DNA of 64,000 nucleotides from CBDCTM01 sp965222005 (GTDB lineage: Bacteria > Bacteroidota > Bacteroidia > Chitinophagales > Saprospiraceae): assembly GCA_965222005.1 (NCBI GenBank), contig OZ244935.1, positions 496,001 through 560,000 on the forward strand, written 5' to 3'. Below are positions 61,225 through 64,000 of this stretch, one piece after another (position 1 is the stretch's first letter; each line of letters begins with the position of its first letter). Under the pieces are notes generated by a model. The model saw only the letters and a list, made by a program, of their open reading frames with translations. It had not been told where the DNA came from and did not search any database. Both the position numbers and the translations under genes were made by a program.

Positions 61225-62489
61225 ATGAAAAAGCAACAAATAATATTCGAACAAATAGTTGAGCGAGGCTGTGGGATAGATATCCACAAGAAGATACTTG
61301 TAGCAACGATACGAGGAACTGGCCTAGAAGAAGAAACGCGTAGTTATGATGCGTACACTAGCTCGATTGAGGAATTGCGAAATTGGTTGAAGAGCAATAA
61401 TATTACTCATGTAGCAATGGAAAGCACTGGTGTATATTGGAAGCCTGTGTACAATATATTAGAGGAAGAATTTGAGATACTGTTAGTTAATGCACGTCAT
61501 ATTAAGAATGTGCCAGGACGGAAAACGGACAAGAAAGATAGTAAGTGGATAACGAAGTTGTTACTTAGTGGATTGTTGAAAGGCAGCTTTGTGCCGCCGA
61601 AGGGGACACGCGAGTTACGAGATTTAACGCGTTATCGTCGTAAGATAGTTGGGACGATTTCCTCGGAAAAGAATCGAGTACAAAAAATATTAGAAGATGC
61701 CAATATTAAGCTATCCTGTGTGTTGAGTAATATGAGTGGAGCAGTAGCGACCAAAATAATTAAAGCGATGCTAGAAGGTCAAGAAGATATATCGGAGTTA
61801 GTGAATTTTCATCATGGCCGGATGAAAGCTAGTAAAGAAGAATTAGGATTAGCTCTGCAAGGCGCTTTAAGTGACCACCATCGTTTTATGCTGACAACAA
61901 TACGAGATTCTATGGCAGAAAAAGAGGCATTATTAGAAAAGTTGGATGAACGAATCGAAGCCCAACTTAGAGCTAATGAAATGGAACTAGATGTTGAACT
62001 ATTAGATAGTATACCGGGAGTAGGTAAGGATGGCGCAGCAGGAATAATAGCGGAGATAGGTAACAATATGGATCAATTTCCAACGGCTCAACATCTAGCT
62101 TCATGGGCAGGTATAAGCCCAGGAAGTAATGAAAGTGCAGGTAAAAAAAAAGTGGACGGATAACACATGGTAATAAATATTTGAGGACGCTACTGGTGCA
62201 ATGTGCATGGGCAGCTACTCGAACCAAAGGTACTTATCTAAGAAGTAAATACGATAGTCTTGTAGGACGTAGAGGCAAGAAAAAGGCATTAATTGCAGTA
62301 GGACATAAGATCCTGATCGCCGCCTATTATATCATTCAAGACCAAGTAGCATACAAAGAATTAGGTAGTGATTATTTAGACAACAAACGAAAAAATAAAC
62401 AGATTCAGCATCATCTTAAACGACTTAAAGAGCTAGGTTTAGATGCCGAACAAATAAATCAAATTCAACAATTAACAAAAGTTGCTTAA
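61225..62489 (+). CDS. IS110 family transposase in two frames (A9 shift)
   Basis: Frame one (61225-62163, 312 residues) has the DEDD motifs CGIDIHKKILVATIRG, VAMESTGVYWKPV and GRKTDKKDSKWITKL, and the C-terminal helix-hairpin-helix region SIPGVGKDGAAGIIAEIG. At GGTAAAAAAAAAGTGG (near 62142-62150) the frame ends early with VDG. One extra base there gives AGKKKSGRITHGNKYLRTLLV, the normal continuation, open to 62489. It is either a slippage-dependent gene or an inactive copy. Fused length would be about 420 residues, within the family range. Confidence 0.85.
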
Positions 62490-62688
62490 GGTCGTTTTTT
62501 ACTGGAGGTTGAAATATCCTTATCAAATGAGGAAACCCCGTACATGAAACTGACTTTGAATGCTAAGCACACAAGAGTATCGCCAACCTTCGGGGGGAGC
62601 ATGTAGATGAAATTTTAACTCTTAGTATTCGCAACTCTTTTTGCTTTTATTGAGCTAGATTCTAGCTCTTGTATAAAATTTTAAACAG

Positions 62689-64000
62689 ATGAAAAATTGC
62701 TACTCCCTGTTTCCTGCTTACCAAATGCTTGTTCTTTTTTTCCTTTTTCCACCAGTGCTGCTATTCACCCAGGATTGTGCACATCCAACAGCCATCACCT
62801 TACTGAATACCAATAATGTACGTGCCTTACTCCCTGGTGCCGGCAGCCTGTGGTGGGATGGCCTCGATGGAGGGTACTTCTTTCCCAATGATGATACCCC
62901 GGGCAATGGCCCGATTGCCATATATGCAGGTGGCCTGTGGATGGGCGGATTTGATCCGGCTGGTAACTTGAAGGTAGCAGCAGCCGGCTACGGAAGGGGC
63001 AGCGGTCAGACGGATTATTGGCCGGGGCCTCTTAGTCAGGTCGGCATCACTACCATTGATCATTGCGCTAATTTCGACCGCTTTTGGCAAGTCACCGGCG
63101 TACAAATCGATGCGCATCAGGCAGACTGGGCCGACAATGGACAGATCGATGGTCAGGTGCCACCAAACATTTTGGGTTGGCCGGGGCAGGGTAATCCTCA
63201 TTTTGAAGGAATGTTTGGTTTTTTATTGCCTTCCACACCACAGGGCCTGGCTCCTTTTTTCGATGTAGATGCCGATGGTGTATATGATCCCATGAAAGGA
63301 GACTTGCCTGATATTCACGGTGCTGATCAGGGCATTTGGTGGGTATTTAATGACAATGGAGGTGTTCACTCGGAGAGTAATGGCGACGCGCTACAATTTG
63401 AAGTACAGGCGCTGGCTTACGCCTATGCAAGCAGTGAAGATGCGATCAACAATGCTACTTTTTACGATTTCAAATTCATCAACCGGGCTATTGAATCGAT
63501 CGATTCTGCATATGTCGGCCTGTGGATCGACCACGATCTGGGCTGCACAACAAATGACTTTTTCGGCTCCGATCCGGATCGGGACCTCGTGTTTGTGTAT
63601 AACGAAGAACAGGAGGATGGCGAGCTGGGCAACTGTCAATGCTTCAATTCCAATGTACAAAGTTATTGCGATACACCTCCTGTATTGGCTATTAAAGTAC
63701 TGGAAGGCACCAAGCGTATCGACCAAAATACCGGGCAGGTAATGGATAACGGCCTGTCCAATTTTATGTATTACAACCATTCATTCAATACTCCGCCTGG
63801 CACAAGTGCTCCTCAGCTGACCAATGAATTTTACCATTACCTCACCGGTAGCTGGCGCGATGGTACGCCGCTTACAAAGGGCGGATCAGGTTATGATCCT
63901 GCCAGTACGGATGTGAGCCATCACGTTTTCTCTAATCCTCCCAACGATCCCGGCGGCTGGTCGATGTGTACGGAACCATCCATTCCCGAAGATCGGAGAA
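62689..64000 (+). CDS. Large secreted protein, runs off the window
   Basis: One open frame from ATG 62689 to the last base with no stop (437 codons visible). It begins with a signal peptide (LLFTQ) and then a secreted domain rich in Asp, Gly and aromatic residues: IAYAGGLWMGG-like motif at IYAGGLWMGGFDPAG, YWPGPLSQVG, DVDADGVYDPMKGDLPDI, QGIWWVFNDNGG and VGLWIDHDLGC. This layout is common in large T9SS cargo of Saprospiria-like bacteria, so a C-terminal sorting domain is expected beyond the edge. It lies 200 nt after the IS110 element, which may have separated it from its promoter. Confidence 0.85.
   Translation, partial: MKNCYSLFPAYQMLVLFFLFPPVLLFTQDCAHPTAITLLNTNNVRALLPGAGSLWWDGLDGGYFFPNDDTPGNGPIAIYAGGLWMGGFDPAGNLKVAAAGYGRGSGQTDYWPGPLSQVGITTIDHCANFDRFWQVTGVQIDAHQADWADNGQIDGQVPPNILGWPGQGNPHFEGMFGFLLPSTPQGLAPFFDVDADGVYDPMKGDLPDIHGADQGIWWVFNDNGGVHSESNGDALQFEVQALAYAYASSEDAINNATFYDFKFINRAIESIDSAYVGLWIDHDLGCTTNDFFGSDPDRDLVFVYNEEQEDGELGNCQCFNSNVQSYCDTPPVLAIKVLEGTKRIDQNTGQVMDNGLSNFMYYNHSFNTPPGTSAPQLTNEFYHYLTGSWRDGTPLTKGGSGYDPASTDVSHHVFSNPPNDPGGWSMCTEPSIPEDRR

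Overview
The window looks like a chromosomal segment of a Bacteroidota bacterium, probably in or near Saprospiria; the class is inferred and was not searched. The support is a complete type IX secretion (T9SS) core block (PorP/SprF, GldK, GldL, GldM, GldN), several secreted proteins with T9SS type A C-terminal sorting domains, the acpP-fabF-rnc block, and promoters of the Bacteroidota form TTTG-N19-TAnnTTTG. No rRNA, tRNA or CRISPR array was recognised.

Positions 1 to about 28.5 kb are an AT-rich accessory island made mostly of insertion sequences and the genes they broke. It holds two IS21 elements (one with an IS481-like element inside it), an IS4 element, four whole or partial IS630 copies, IS5-type elements, an IS256 relic, an IS110 element, a group II intron and several short foldback (MITE-like) elements. 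Between them lie T9SS cargo genes, a candidate toxin tip followed by lipoproteins and a membrane protein that may be immunity factors, a PIN-type toxin-antitoxin pair, and a UPF0175/DUF3368 pair broken by two insertion events. Three disruptions can be undone on paper. Removing IS21 8425-12422 and one TTTTA restores a sorting-domain end whose stop overlaps the next start. Removing IS5 18091-18955 and one TTA restores a 507-residue protein. The foldback element at 22384-22545 sits in one copy of a repeat whose other copy (19481-19660) still shows the empty TTA site.

From 28.5 to 64 kb the sequence is richer in GC, gene-dense and mostly core. On the minus strand lie two ABC exporters (one with a C39 leader peptidase domain), gldN-gldM-gldL-gldK, porP, a YyaL/SPATA20 protein, an MBL-fold hydrolase and a small conserved protein. 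On the plus strand follow a beta-barrel protein, a lipoprotein, a Ppx/GppA phosphatase and a metal ABC permease fused to a DtxR/FeoA-type regulator. Then come rnc, fabF and acpP (minus), pyruvate kinase, a sugar nucleotidyltransferase coupled to a TPR protein, a glutamate-cysteine-ligase-like protein fused to CBS domains (minus), an IS4 insertion, a lipoprotein, a SPOR-type envelope protein, a TolC-family protein, an IS110 element, and a large secreted protein that runs off the right edge.

The main themes are T9SS-dependent secretion and its cargo, and heavy transposon traffic through the cargo and toxin loci. The best candidate for something undescribed is the toxin/lipoprotein cluster at 2.3-5.5 kb. 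It carries a promoter-plus-signal-peptide cassette duplicated at 7.3 kb, and one of its lipoproteins has a paralogue at 22.7 kb. A second theme is that three unrelated transposase families break their reading frame in the same direction at runs of eight or nine A.
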